From Brasenia schreberi (Eukaryota; Streptophyta; Magnoliopsida; Nymphaeales; Cabombaceae), in assembly GCA_036023115.1 (NCBI GenBank), contig JAYKKT010000064.1:8564501-8628500 (forward strand): a DNA stretch of 64,000 nt, written 5' to 3'. The notes under the pieces are model-generated. The model searched no databases. It saw nothing but the letters and a program-made list of their open reading frames with translations, and had not been told where the DNA came from. A program made the translations under genes and the position numbers. Every line of letters begins with the position of its first letter. The stretch's first letter is position 1. Of this stretch, positions 1-10,569 are shown in pieces.

Positions 1-1147
1 GAGGCCTTTGCTTTCTAATGTTTCTCTCTATAGTTCCAATTTTCTATTAACTTTTTCCTTAGACTCCTCCACTAATACAATGTCATCTTCAAATAACATA
101 CACCAAGGTACTTCATCTTGAATATGTTTTGTTAACTCATCCATCACCATTATAAATAAGTATGGACTTAAAGTTGATCCTTGATGTAACCCAATATTAA
201 CTTCAAAGAAGTTTGTCGTTCCTTCATGAGTCCTCACACATGTTTTTGCACCATCATATATGTCTCTTATAAGGTTAATATATGTCAATGAGATACCTCT
301 TTTTTGCAAAATTCTCCAAAGAACCTCCCTCGGTACCCTATCATAAGCTTTTTCTAGATCAATAAATATCATGTGAACGTCTTTCTTTTTTGTTCTAAAA
401 TGTTCCATAAGGCGTCTCAAAAGGTGAATCGCTTCAATAGTAGATATGCTTGGCATGAATCCAAATTGGTTCTCTGTTGTATTTGATACTTGTCTTAACC
501 TACGTTCGATAATTCTTTCCCCATAATTTCATAGTATGACTCATTAACTTGATACCTCGATAATTCGCACAATTTTGATTGTCTCCCTTGTTCTTATATA
601 TGGGTATAAGTGTACTTGCTCTCCATTCCTCGGGCATCTTTTGGTTTTTCTATATTTCATTAAATAGTCTTGTGAGCCAAGTAATTCCTATTTCTCCTAG
701 TATTTTCCAAACTTCTATAGGAATATTATTTGGTCCTACCGATTTACCACCCTTCATATGTTTAAGAGCCTTTTTGACTTCATTCTTTTGAATACGTCGG
801 TAGAAATTGTGGTTTATATACTTTTCTGACTTGGCTAAATCTCCTAAACAAATAATAACATCTTTATTTTCATTAAAAAGATTATAAAAATAGTTTTTCC
901 ATCTATTTCTTATATCATCATTTGCCACTAGAATTTTTTCATCATCGTCTTTTATGCATCTAACATAATTAAGATCTTTAGTTTTCTTATCTCTAGCCCT
1001 AGCTATCCTAAAAATATCTCTTTCACCCTCTTTTGAGTTGAGTTTTCTATATAAGTCCTCCCAAATCTTAGCTTTTGCTTTACTAACGGCCTTTTTTGCT
1101 TCCTTCTTTGCTTTCTTATAAGCTTCTAAAGTTTCACTAGTTTTCTT
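1..1147 (-). mobile_element. RTE-clade LINE fragment (reverse transcriptase part)
   Basis: Minus-strand piece of a non-LTR retrotransposon, cut by the window start. Read right to left it encodes the linker and N-terminal reverse transcriptase (1147 down to about 650), then the RT core (456 to 28) with motifs [15 protein letters not shown] and [13 protein letters not shown]. The catalytic FADD box reads FEDD here. A frameshift and stops between 456 and 650 break the frame, so it is dead. Homology to the other LINE copies ends near 1147, where copia LTR sequence begins. The same FEDD variant and the same disrupted stretch occur in the copy at 19471-22145, so the two are closely related. Confidence 0.9.
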
Positions 1148-1220
1148 TGTTAAAAGGAATGAATCAATATGTATATTTGTCATTTGTGTATGTTTGTAAT
1201 AGTCATTAGATTAGTAGGTC

Positions 1221-1519
1221 TGTTAGTTTAAGTAATAGATAAGTCAGTTTAATCGTGGGGAACCAAATTGGATCAGATATAGATCCAATTTGGGTACCAT
1301 ACTTAGTTAGTAATTAGTGAGTCTAGCTAAGGGCATTTCAGTCTTTCAAGTTATAAACTTGTATAAAGCATCCCTAATTGTAATTAGGTTTACTAAGCAA
1401 GTGAAATAAAAAAGGAGTGGGCGGCAGCCAGGATTGGGCCGATTCCCAATTTCCTCTGTTTTTCTGTATTGCTTCATTTCATGAATATTTTTTGATTAAC
1501 AGAGTGATTAAATTTATTA
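1221..1519 (+). repeat. Putative 5' LTR of copia element 1
   Basis: Non-coding stretch just upstream of a tRNA-iMet-type primer binding site. It starts with TGTTAG, a common start of plant copia LTRs. A candidate CA end lies at 1501, leaving a short spacer before the primer site. I found no second copy, because the 3' half of the element is missing, so both ends are tentative. Confidence 0.45.
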
Positions 1520-1531
1520 TGGTATCAGAGC
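1520..1531 (+). promoter_or_regulatory. Primer binding site (tRNA-iMet) of copia element 1
   Basis: TGGTATCAGAGC is the standard plant Ty1/copia primer binding site, complementary to the 3' end of initiator methionine tRNA. It lies downstream of the LTR and upstream of the gag-like frame, so the element runs on the plus strand. Confidence 0.8.
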
Positions 1532-2069
1532 TCTTTGGTTGAGATTACCGCAAGTTTTTCATGCAATCTAGTGGTTGAGAAAACGCTGTGACAGCCTGCA
1601 ATACAACAGAACACGTGAAGCAATATTAAAGAAAATCCAGGAAGGTTGACTGCCTTATGAACTTTCAAGAACACGTGATAGCTTCCGTATTAATATACTT
1701 TCCATGTCGATGCAATAGATGGTAATATGCGCAGGCCCACGTTCAAGGTAAATATTCCACAACCATAGTCCCTTGGTATCTGAAGGGTGTAGACTGCATA
1801 TAGTTATCAAGGCAGCAACACGCTGGCACTAGGATCAAGTCACCCAATCATTATTTTTCAAAAGGACCACATCACATGTGCCCCTTGTGTCTGACAGCAA
1901 AATAAACATTCAGTTACCTTCTATGGATTCGTTTAAGGAAAACTACCACCTGGAATTGGTTCTTCTGTTTTTATATCAATGGTGAAGTACAGTAGTGGCT
2001 GATTGCACATCAATATCCATCCACGTGAGACCTATAACAGGGTAAAACTCAGTCCCCAAGACCCTTATC
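1532..2069 (+). other. Untranslated leader of copia element 1
   Basis: Non-coding stretch between the primer site and the gag-like frame. I see no gene, repeat or conserved motif in it. Confidence 0.4.
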
Positions 2070-2885
2070 GTGGTTCACCTGCACATCATCAAACAAAAGG
2101 GGGATTATCAGCAACCTATAATATTGATGGATAGAAACAAGTTGACAGAAGAAAGTGACAATCTTACTGGAGACAAAGGGGAGGTCTTCCAAATCACCAA
2201 TACTAACTTGGATGGAAAGAATTATCTACAATGGGCTAGATTCATTGAACTTGCTGTAATGGCCAGGGGGCGTTGGGATTACCTTACGGGAGATATTTCT
2301 CAACCACTACCAACAGATCCACTTTATGCAAGATGGCATAGGGAAAATGCACTTGTTAGTGCTTGGCTCCTACAATCAATGATACCTTCCATTGGAAGTA
2401 CATTCATGTTTTTGGAAACTGCCAAAGATATTTGGTTGGCTGCTGAGGATGCATATACTCAGAGAAAGAATATAGCTAAAAAATATGATCTTATAGAAAA
2501 AATTAGAAAATATAGACAGGGTGGACTATCAGTCAGTAAGTATTATGCTGAACTCCGAGGCTTATGAGAAGAACTGCAACTTTATTCCAAAACCAAATAT
2601 CAATTGTGCACTCATAAACGAAATGAAGAGTTCGAAGAACGAAAAGTTTTTTATCTTTTGTGGGGTATTTCTCCTGAATATGAGGCCGTTAAGAATAATA
2701 TACTCAGTAGAGAAGAACTTCCATCTCTTAGTACAGTTTATTCTCTTCTACTTAGAGAAAAGGACAGGAAACGTATGGAAAAAGAAATGAAGCCCAGTTC
2801 AGAAACAACTGCATTTGTAGGGAGAAATTTCAGAAACAACTGCATTTGTAGGGAGAAATTCCTCTACCTCCTCATATTCTCGTGA
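2070..2885 (+). pseudogene. Copia element 1 gag (broken)
   Basis: Gag-like region of a Ty1/copia retrotransposon; Gag would form the particle that packages the RNA. The first frame (2070-2567) has the UBN2-type copia gag pattern: LDGKNYLQWARFIELAV near its start, then W-rich helices and KYDLIEKIRKYRQGGLSVSKYYAELRGL (broken up in the frame) at the end. The likely start is the ATG at 2127. A stop after ELRGL and a frame change move the rest to the frame at 2604-2885 (FEERKVFYLLWGISPEYEAV), where the phrase around RNFRNNCICRE is duplicated. A residue of a zinc-knuckle-like stretch follows near 2950-3000 but is degraded. Confidence 0.8.
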
Positions 2886-3179
2886 TAGAGGAGGCTATGG
2901 TCGTGGCAGAGGCAGGTCATCAGTTTCCTCAGAAGAAAGAGATAAACTAACTTATACACATTATGGGAAATCGAGACACACGAAGGAGACATACTGGGAA
3001 CTTGTAGGTAAATCTTCATATTATCAGCATAGGCCTAACAGAGCTTACTTTAGCAGTGATCAGAGTGGAAAACAAACTACAGAGAGCACTGCAGATTTAC
3101 TGACAGATATAAAAAATGAGATTGCAATGTTAAAGGCTCGACTGGATGATTCTGCGTCCACTTCTACTTCTACTTCCAC

Positions 3180-4770
3180 TATCCCTTCTCATTTATGGCT
3201 CATGGTAATGTACATACTTCACATCTCAGAATCTGGGTAATTGACTCTGGAGCTACTGATCATATGGTAGGTACAAGAGAGTTTTTTGATAATTACCAGC
3301 TGACTCCACGTAAAATTAACATTAGACTGGCCAATGGATCCTACACCGCTTGGAGTATTGCAGAATGTTTTACATGTTCCAAATATTTCTGTCAATTTAT
3401 TATCAGTATTTGCTATTACCCAAGACTTTAAATGTAAAGTGATCTTTGATTCATCTAGGTATTTCTTTCAGGACCTGAGGACGGGGAGGATCTTTGGTCA
3501 GAGTAGCATGACAAGAGGGCTCTATGTCTATGAGGAGGTCATAATGACAGCATTTCAGACAATAACAGTTACAGCAAAGCAGAAAGAAGATCTATCTCTA
3601 TGGCACCAGAGATTAGGGCATCTACCTCTTTCCAAAATTAGAAGCCTTTTACCTAAATTTTTTAGTAATAATTTGCAGTTGAACTGTGAAACCTGCCAGA
3701 AGGCAAAACACCACCGTATTTCATTTCCTTTGAATGAAGAAAAATCCTCTATACCTTTTGAGCTTGTTCATTCTGATATATGGGGCCCCTGTTCTATTAC
3801 TTCTTTACATGGTCATAAATACTTCATTTCTTTCATTGATGATTGTACCCGTTTTACTGTTATCTATCTCATGAAAACGAAAGAGGAAGTGAGGAATATT
3901 ATTCCCATCTATTGTCAGTTTGTGCATACATAATTTCAGAAATCTATTAAGATATTTCGGAGCGATAATGGTGGGGAATTTATGTCCGAATCACTCAAGT
4001 CATATTTTGCAAATCGGGGAATTTTACACCAGACCTCATGTCCTTATTTTCCACAGCAAAATGGTGTTTCAGAAAGGAAGAATAGACATATTTTGGAAGT
4101 AGCTAGAACCCTCTTAATTGGTTATGATGTTCCAAAAATATTTTGGGGGGAAGCAGTTTTAACTGTAGTTTATCTTATCAATCGTATGCCCAGTCAAGTA
4201 CTCAAAGGCCATATTCAATTTCATTCTTTGTGCCCTTCTCAAAAGTCATTTCACATTTCTCCAAAAATCTTTGGGTGCACAAGCTTTGTTTATATACACT
4301 GTAGTCTAAGGGACAAACTAGATGCTAGAGTTGTCAAGTGCATTGCTTAGGATATTCATCCACTCAAAAAGGGTATAAATGTTATGATCCTAAAATAAAG
4401 AAATCATATGTTACAATGGATGTTACCGTTCATGAGAACATGCCATTTTATGGTAAACCTGAAAGTCAAACTTCTGGTAGATATACACCTATGGTGTACC
4501 CCATCCTACCAAATGAAGACCCCTTAGAGTTTGAAAATGAAACAGCAGAGGCCCCACCTATTCCAAAGAAAATGTGGCAGAGTTATACTCGAGGTGAGAG
4601 AAGAATTTTTGCTTAGGATCAGTCTACTACCCAAGATCAAAGCTCTCACCCTGAATCAGCTCCAATTCCCTCTCAGGTAATTTTCCAAAAATCTACTGTT
4701 GATCTTCATGATTTACCTATTGCTCTCAGAAAAGGAAAACGTGACAAGGGTAAATATGCACTACAAAAGA
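3180..4770 (+). pseudogene. Copia element 1 protease and integrase (broken)
   Basis: Pol remnant. It holds an aspartic protease with active-site motif VIDSGATDHM (about 3235-3270). Next come the GAG-pre-integrase zinc region (WHQRLGHLPLSKI, CETCQKAK; about 3600-3710) and the integrase core (FELVHSDIWGP, then YFPQQNGVSERKNRHILE at about 4040-4100, then INRMPSQVL). A post-integrase segment runs to about 4616. The reading frame is split by frameshifts near 3400, 3930 and 4345. No reverse transcriptase or RNase H follows: LINE sequence begins at about 4771. The element is therefore 3'-truncated as well as broken. Confidence 0.85.
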
Positions 4771-5212
4771 TCCTAGGTATTGAAGACTTTCCTTTTGGGG
4801 GATGCAATGTGTGCCAATTTTAATTTCTATGTCCTCTGAGATAACCAAATGATCAAACTTACATTCCATATATTTTGTGTTTGTTCTACTAAGTCGAAGG
4901 CCTTTGCTTTCTAATGTTTCTCTCCATAGTTCCAATTTTCTATTAACTTTTTCCTTAGACTCCTCGACTAATACAATTTCATCTGCAAATAACATACACC
5001 AAGGTTTCATCTGCCAATTTTAATTTCTATGTCCTCTGAGGTAACCAAATGATCAAACTTACATTCCATATACTAAGTCGGAGGCCTTTGCTTTCTAATG
5101 TTTCTCTCCATAGTTCCAATTTTCTATTAACTTTTTCCTTAAATTCCTCGATTAATACAATGTCATCTGCAAATAACTTTCTACTAAGTCGGAGGCCTTT
5201 ACTTTCTAATGT
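4771..5212 (-). mobile_element. Three LINE shards in tandem
   Basis: Minus-strand pieces of the same part of the RTE LINE reverse transcriptase, placed head to tail: about 4771-5010, 5013-5177 and 5178-5212. Each repeats the stretch encoding [16 protein letters not shown]. The first keeps LFADEIVLVEES, so its FADD box is changed to FADE. They abut the end of copia element 1 on the left and a copia leader fragment on the right. They look like rearrangement debris rather than separate insertions. Confidence 0.8.
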
Positions 5213-5419
5213 ATGATTTTTTATAACATGGTATCAGAGCCTATAAGGCGTTTAGATCGAGTTTTTTTGGAAGAAATAAGATCAGATTATGTGAGTAACT
5301 TATATCAAAGGGAGTTACTAGAACTCGTGTGGGATTTGATCTTCTTGAAAGAAGACCAGGAGGATTTTCTACAACAGAAGAAAGAAGATCGAATATCATA
5401 CATACAAGAAGAATGACGA
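5213..5419 (+). mobile_element. Copia 5' leader fragment with primer site
   Basis: TGGTATCAGAGC at 5229-5240 is a tRNA-iMet primer binding site, followed by about 180 bases of purine-rich leader that reads open for 67 codons by chance. No LTR of matching orientation precedes it, because LINE shards abut it directly, so only the leader of a plus-strand copia element survives. Confidence 0.55.
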
Positions 5420-5690
5420 AGAAAAAATATGGAGATATAAGGAAGGGGGCAGGCCCTTAATGGAGGTTGCCCCCCTCTCTTTCTCTCTTTTTTAATCTTA
5501 ATCTCTTAACCCTAATACAAAAAGTTCAACCCTTATATAATGGGATGTTAGACATGAAATGACCAAAATGCCTTTAGTACTACGGGCAATTACAAAACCT
5601 TAAAACATCGAATTTACTAAACTGACACTAAAAAGCATATTCTTAAATAGTTATTAGCATAAAGAAAAAAACTCTCTTCATGAGTCCTAG
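5420..5690 (-). repeat. Relic LTR related to elements A and B
   Basis: Resembles the LTRs at 5886-6169 and 9731-10022 in the same orientation. It shares the GGAGGGGG-type purine block, the CTCTTTCTCTC tract, AACCCTAATACAA and CCCTTATATAATGGG (a TATA box when read on the minus strand), then ATGACCAAAATGCC. Its ends are eroded. It is probably a solo LTR or a remnant of a third family member next to element B. Confidence 0.65.
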
Positions 5691-5885
5691 CACTTGTTGT
5701 TGCATTGCATGATTATGTTTTCGACTTACTTTTTTGTTTTATGGGCATGTTTCTTGTATTTATCACTACTGGAATGTGGATGCATCAACAAAATTGAATA
5801 CCATACATCTAAGTCGCTCATTAGTTCTTTTTATCCCTTGTTTTAAGAGTATCCTAGTATAGCACATATGTCCTATACTTGCATG

Positions 5886-6169
5886 TGTTAGAATGTGTGA
5901 GAATTGCAACAAATAATCAAATAATAAAAAATAATTATAAAAAACAAAGAGTAAAATGGGAGATCGGAGGAGGGGGCATACCCCCTCTCACTTTCTCTCT
6001 TTTTATTAATCATACTCTTAACCCTAATACAAAGCATCCAGCCCTTATATAATGGGTTGTAAAACATAAAATGACCAAAATGCCCTTAGTACTACAAGCA
6101 ATTACAATAATACCCAAATATCAGAAATTACAATACTAACACTAAAAACATCAGATACATATATTAACA
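5886..6169 (-). repeat. 3' LTR of element B
   Basis: 284 bases, starting TGTTAGAATG and ending ATTAACA on the plus strand. On the minus strand it carries a TATA-like CATTATATAAGGGC and a leader tract AGAGAGAAAG. The polypurine tract complement CCCCCCTCAAG lies immediately right of it. Confidence 0.75.
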
Positions 6170-6389
6170 CCCCCCTCAAGTTGGGAGTAAGATACTTTGA
6201 ACTCCAAACTTGCCAAAAAAATAGTTTTTTCTCCACCACACGTGTACGAATGATCTCTATGAGGCTTTTTTAAATCAACTTGAACAATCAAGAACACATG
6301 GGTAGCACACGACCCTTCTATCGGTGTCGGTTGCTCCTTCTTTTTCTTCTTCTCCATGAAGTGAATGGGCAGCTACACTTTAAAAGTCA

Positions 6390-6800
6390 CGTTTTTCTCT
6401 TTTTGAGAAAGTTGATCTTTTATGGTAGGAGGTATTATCTCCACCATACACACTCCAAACGACTTTTTCTACGCCCTTTCATATGGTGGTTGCTATTGGT
6501 GTGTTGGTTGGGTGTCCTCTTTACCACTGAAATAGCAGAATACACATTTCTGCTCATACTAGTCGGTTTGTGCCCCTTCATATGAAGTGAAGGACTTTAA
6601 AAGTCATGTTTTTTTCTTTTCTAGAAAGTTGATCTTTTATGGTAGGAGGTATTATCTTTACCATACATACTCTAAACGGCTTTTTCTGCGCCCCTTTATA
6701 TGGTGGTTGTTGCAGGTGTGTTGGTTGGGTGCTCTCTCTCTACCACTGAAATAGCAGAATACACATTTCTGCTCATACTAGTCAGTTTGTGTCCCTTCAC
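6390..6800. repeat. Two-copy direct repeat of about 205 bases inside element B
   Basis: The segment around GTTGATCTTTTATGGTAGG at 6411 returns at 6628. Both copies run through CACTGAAATAGCAGAATAC and CTCATACTAGTC and end near CCCTTCAYATG. The copies (about 6395-6587 and 6605-6800) differ by scattered substitutions. The open frame 6280-6585 is a by-product of this repeat, not a gene. Confidence 0.8.
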
Positions 6801-7079
6801 ATGGTGACTGCAGCCACTTTTTTCAGCCCTCTTAGCTGTTCACTTCAGAAACTCAAGGTCTTAATCTTCATGCTTCGTGGTGTTACTGTCACATTCCATA
6901 AGAAACAATACATATGTCTCTTCTATGATTTGATTTTCAGCATATGTGGTGACAAAAAACTTATTTTCTACACTCTATCTTATCCTTCTATGTGCATTTA
7001 TGCTATTTGACCAAATCAAAAACATTCACCAACCACTATATCATACTAGCTATATCTTTTTTCTATTTTTTTGGTTGTC

Positions 7080-7460
7080 CATTTTCAGCAACCTTCATGG
7101 TTGCAACACTTTTCCACCAAGCTTCATGGCTGCAATATTTTTTAACTTAGCCTTCATGGTTGTTTATTTTCAATAACTTCATTACTGTGACAATTTTCAG
7201 CATCTCCTTTGCTGCAAAAACTCTTTAATTCAGCCTTCCTGGCTCTTTTCAGCAGCTTCATGACTGTAATAATCTTTTACCAACTTCATGGTTGCAACAA
7301 ACTTTTATCAGCCTTCATGGCTGCTTTTCCAACAGCTTTCATAGCTGCAAATTCCTGCAATCTCATTGGTTGCAACTAAAAAACATTTTTGCAGTCCTTG
7401 TGAATGCAATCTTCAACAACCTTTGGAATATTTTAATAGCCTGTATGTCAAATCCATTTG
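7080..7460. repeat. Degenerate tandem repeat (TTCATGGYTGCAA) in element B
   Basis: Short, irregular repeats of the type TTCATGGTTGCAAC / TTCATGGCTGCAAT, spaced 30-60 bases apart. The block lies towards the polypurine-tract end of element B. A block of the same kind, with the same GGCTGCAA core, sits in the same relative position in element A. Confidence 0.7.
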
Positions 7461-7699
7461 AGATTTTATCCTTTGAACATTGCATCCCATAAAGCAGTCG
7501 ATCACATATCTACCTTTTTTCAAACTTTCTTCTAGCCATGTCCACCATTATGCATTGAGCATAGGCAGCAATCTTACCAACAAATGAAGCATCGTCCTTC
7601 ATTTGAAGTGTGCATCACTAAAATGGCTCGAGTCTTATTGGACAACAGATTTGTCCATTGATATTAGATGTTAATGCAATCCCACTTGTGTAAGCAGGT

Positions 7700-7960
7700 A
7701 ATGGTTAACCCGCAATACTTTTCTCTGTGGCCGACTTTTCATCTGCATGATAGCTAGAATTCATGGTGGCCTCTGTCTGTAGAATGGGCTTATCATTTTT
7801 GTCAGCATAAGGTACAGACCCACCACTTGGATTTGATAGAGAAGATGTATTCAAGGAGGACTGCTCCACCACGGACCAACCATCATCAACAGCATGTTAG
7901 GTTACATCTGCTTTATGTTTAAATGTATCTTAGACCTTGGATGAACAATCATTTGTCAAC
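7700..7960 (-). pseudogene. Coding-like fragment of an unidentified host gene in element B
   Basis: The minus strand reads as a low-complexity, Ser-rich protein stretch (DDGWSVVEQSSLNTSSLS, then GGSVPYADKNDKPILQTEA) flanked by stops. The composition looks like a disordered plant protein segment and the reading direction matches element B, which suggests another captured exon. I do not recognise the parent gene. Confidence 0.35.
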
Positions 7961-8034
7961 TCATGTTCCTACCATCTCTTTTGCACCTTTCATTTTTTTA
8001 GCACATTAAACAAAATCTAGAATAGATGGTCTCA

Positions 8035-8337
8035 CTAGGCAATTAACCACCTTCTTTTTCCATCCTTCCTTTTTCTGTAGCAAGAGAAGCACCTGTTTAG
8101 GTGGTTGCAGGACCTTTCACAAATACTATGAAGAGAAAGACCTCGACCTCGACATGCAACACTCACCATGACTGCCACTTGAGACCACCTGTTTTGGTGG
8201 TTGCAGGACCTTTCACGCGTTCTCTCCAATCTGTCGATCGTGATAATAGCTTCCATGACAATATTTTTCTTGGTTGTCCAAAAAAAGCTTCTCATTCGAT
8301 TTTGTGTGCCAGAGGCTTTGTGATACTTGTTACCCAA
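8035..8337 (-). repeat. Duplicated 25-30 base motif in element B
   Basis: The sequence around GGTGGTTGCAGGACCTTTCAC occurs at about 8099 and again at about 8198, each preceded by CACCTGTTT. The open frame here on the minus strand is not recognisable as a protein family, so I list only the repeat. Confidence 0.5.
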
Positions 8338-8491
8338 ACTTTAGGGGATATTAAAGTTGAAAACACAATAATTACATTTTTACATGGACTATAAAATGCA
8401 AATGAAAACCAGGAGGCTGACACCTTTGAGATGAGAATATTCAGCATCACTTGGTTCTATTTATGACTCGTTATGTAAGGTCCACTAGTGC

Positions 8492-8770
8492 TCATCTGCA
8501 AAGGAGCACATTTGCATCATGTGTTTCAGGAAAGGACTCAATGGCCAGGTTAACAAGGTTGGCATGCTTAGCTGCCAGTTCCATTGTTCTTTGTATTCCT
8601 TGGCTTTTGCCAAGATATTCAAGTGTAATGTCAACTTTTGCAGCATCCTCAAATCCTCGATCAACAACACCATGTAGCTTAGGGAACTCTTCCATAGCAA
8701 ATAATATTGGAGCAATCACAATCCCCTTGTTACAGGATTGTAGTTGGAGACGTTGATTGGCTGGCGAGAT
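8492..8770 (-). pseudogene. Captured fragment of a polyprenyl (solanesyl) diphosphate synthase gene
   Basis: The minus strand encodes about 85 residues typical of the C-terminal half of plant trans-polyprenyl diphosphate synthases (SPS/GPPS type). These enzymes make prenyl chains for ubiquinone or plastoquinone. The matching phrases are NKGIVIAPILFAMEEFP, VDITLEYLGKSQGIQRT and ELAAKHANL. The family normally has a similar GIVTAPILFAMEE start to this segment. The two DDxxD catalytic motifs are not included, so the piece cannot work. It reads straight through without a visible intron and lies in element B's own orientation, as expected for capture from an mRNA. A LINE interrupts the element just to its right, at 8790. 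Confidence 0.75.
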
Positions 8771-8789
8771 GTCCCTTAATTTTTTTTTA

Positions 8790-9625
8790 CAAGATGAAGT
8801 ACCTTGGTGTATGTTATTTGCAGATGACATTGTGTTAGTGGAGGAGTTCAAGGAAAAAGTTAATAGAAAATTGGAACTATGGAGAGAAACATTAGAAAGC
8901 AAAGGCTTCCGACTTAGTAGAACAAAGACAGAATATATGGAATGTAAGTTTGATCATTTGGTTACTTCAAAGGACATAGAAATTAAAATTGGCACACATT
9001 GCATCCCAAAAGGAAATTTTAAATACCTATGGTCAATTTTTCAGAGTGATAGAAGAATTTATGGAGATGTTATGCATAGAATTAATGATGGTTGGTTAAA
9101 ATGGAGAGGAGCATGAAGTATTCTTTGTGATAAGAAGATACCATTAAAGTTAAAAGATAAATATTATTTTGAAGCAATTGGACCAGCCATGTTTTATGGT
9201 TGTAAGTGTTGGGCAGTTAATCATCAATATGTACAAAAGATGAATGTGACAGAAATGAAGATGTTGAGATGAATGAGTGGTCATACATGAAAAGATCGGA
9301 TACATAATGAGGTCATTAGAAACAAATTAGGAGTGACACCAATGGAGGATAAAATGAGATAATATCATTTAAGATGGTTTGGACATATAGAAAGAATATC
9401 AAAAGAAGAACCTATAAGAAGGTATGGAAAACTAAATTTAGAAAGTATTAAAAGAGGTAGAGGATGACCTCAAAAGTGTTTGGAAAGAAACAATAAAGAA
9501 TGGTCTAGCTTATTGGGAGTTAACTGCTAACATGGCATATGATAGGGCTATGTGGAAACAAAGAATCCATGTAGCCGACCCCGTCTAGTATGGGAAAAGG
9601 CTTAGTTGTTGTTATTGTTGTTGTA
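8790..9625 (+). mobile_element. 5'-truncated RTE LINE inside element B
   Basis: Plus-strand 3' part of the LINE. It begins at the RT catalytic region ([18 protein letters not shown]; this is the only copy in the window with an intact FADD box), continues through the C-terminal domain with several stops, and ends with AGTATGGGAAAAGGCTTAG and a (TTG)n-like tail at about 9605-9625. It sits between the captured synthase fragment and the element B primer site, so it inserted after the element formed. Confidence 0.9.
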
Positions 9626-9718
9626 TTTAGAAAGAGGGATAAACTTGCCGATCTTGATGTCCCCTTCCATCAGTGCTCGTCTGCCGCAACCTTCTACTGC
9701 TCCTAGTGATCAAGATAG

Positions 9719-9730
9719 GCTCTGATACCA
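9719..9730 (-). promoter_or_regulatory. Primer binding site of element B (tRNA-iMet)
   Basis: On the minus strand this reads TGGTATCAGAGC directly after the end of the 5' LTR. It fixes the element's orientation and its dependence on copia-type priming. Confidence 0.8.
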
Positions 9731-10022
9731 TGTTGGAATGTGTAGAAACCGCAACAAATAATCATAACAAAAAATAATTATAAATGATGAAGATTAAAAT
9801 GGGAGATCGGATGAAGGGGCAGTCCCTCCAATAGAGGTTGTCCCCTCACTTTCTCTCTTTCTATTAATCAGACTCTAACCCTAATGCAAAACGTTCAACC
9901 CTTATATAATGGGTTGTAAAATAAAAAATGATAAAAATGTCCTTAGTACTACGGGCAATTACAATAATACTCAAATATCATAAATTACAGTACTAACACT
10001 AAAAACAACAGATACATATATT
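9731..10022 (-). repeat. 5' LTR of element B
   Basis: Starts TGTTGGAATG on the plus strand and aligns along its length with 5886-6169. It ends at ACATATATT, a few bases short of the ATTAACA end of the partner. Confidence 0.75.
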
Positions 10023-10467
10023 CTTCATGAGCAATCACATGTGTTGAAAATATGCTTCTTGGAAAAAACTTGTTTCTGCTACATCAAGTAATTTCTGCGT
10101 AAGACCTTGCTGGTTGTGGGTAACTAATTGTAATTGCTATTGAAAACCTTGCTAAATATTAAAAACTGCAATTGGAAGAATAGAACATGCCATGGACTCC
10201 ATGCTTTGACAATGAAAAGATGGCTTAAGACCATATGGGAGAAGACTGAGTGGTGGATACAATTTGACATCCAATGATAGGATTACAGCTAACATATTGG
10301 CCTTTTGCCTTAGAATATTGTCTAATGTACAAAATCATCCTTTAGGTGTAAAGGATTACTGCATAATGGGTCCCTACTTAGAGTTAAGGACCACTCTGCC
10401 TCTACAACAAAGAAGAAATGCAATATCCAAAGCACAACTAGATTTCACATCTTAAACACTAATTGGA
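10023..10467. other. No recognisable gene; left target site of the following LINE
   Basis: Short spacer with an accidental open frame at 10264-10455 that I do not recognise. The last 16 bases (10452-10467) are the left copy of the LINE target-site duplication. Confidence 0.5.
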
Positions 10468-10569
10468 TAAAGGATCACCCTTGCATTGCCGGTCCCAAGC
10501 TCGAATAAAGGGGGAGGGTTGTGTTAGGCTTCCGACAGCCAGCGTAAAACTTTATCGGATTTTTATAAC

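Larger units (their letters stand above)
5886..10022 (-). mobile_element. Element B: non-autonomous LTR retrotransposon carrying host gene sequence
   Basis: Two similar LTRs, 5886-6169 (3' LTR on the minus strand) and 9731-10022 (5' LTR), bound an interior with no recognisable gag or pol. Read on the minus strand, a tRNA-iMet primer site lies directly inside the 5' LTR (9719-9730) and a G-rich polypurine tract directly inside the 3' LTR (6170-6180). The interior holds a polyprenyl diphosphate synthase fragment (about 8492-8770), another coding-like stretch (7700-7960), a repeat-rich zone (6390-7460) and a later LINE insertion (8790-9625). The right LTR lacks the last bases (AACA) seen at the end of the left one. 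No clean TSD is visible. Its LTRs, primer site and layout match element A, so both belong to one family. Confidence 0.75.

Noticed and set aside
579..791. 70-codon open frame on the plus strand (also at 20155-20367 and 47705-47917)
   Set aside because: It recurs in each minus-strand LINE copy and is the antisense shadow of the RT frame.
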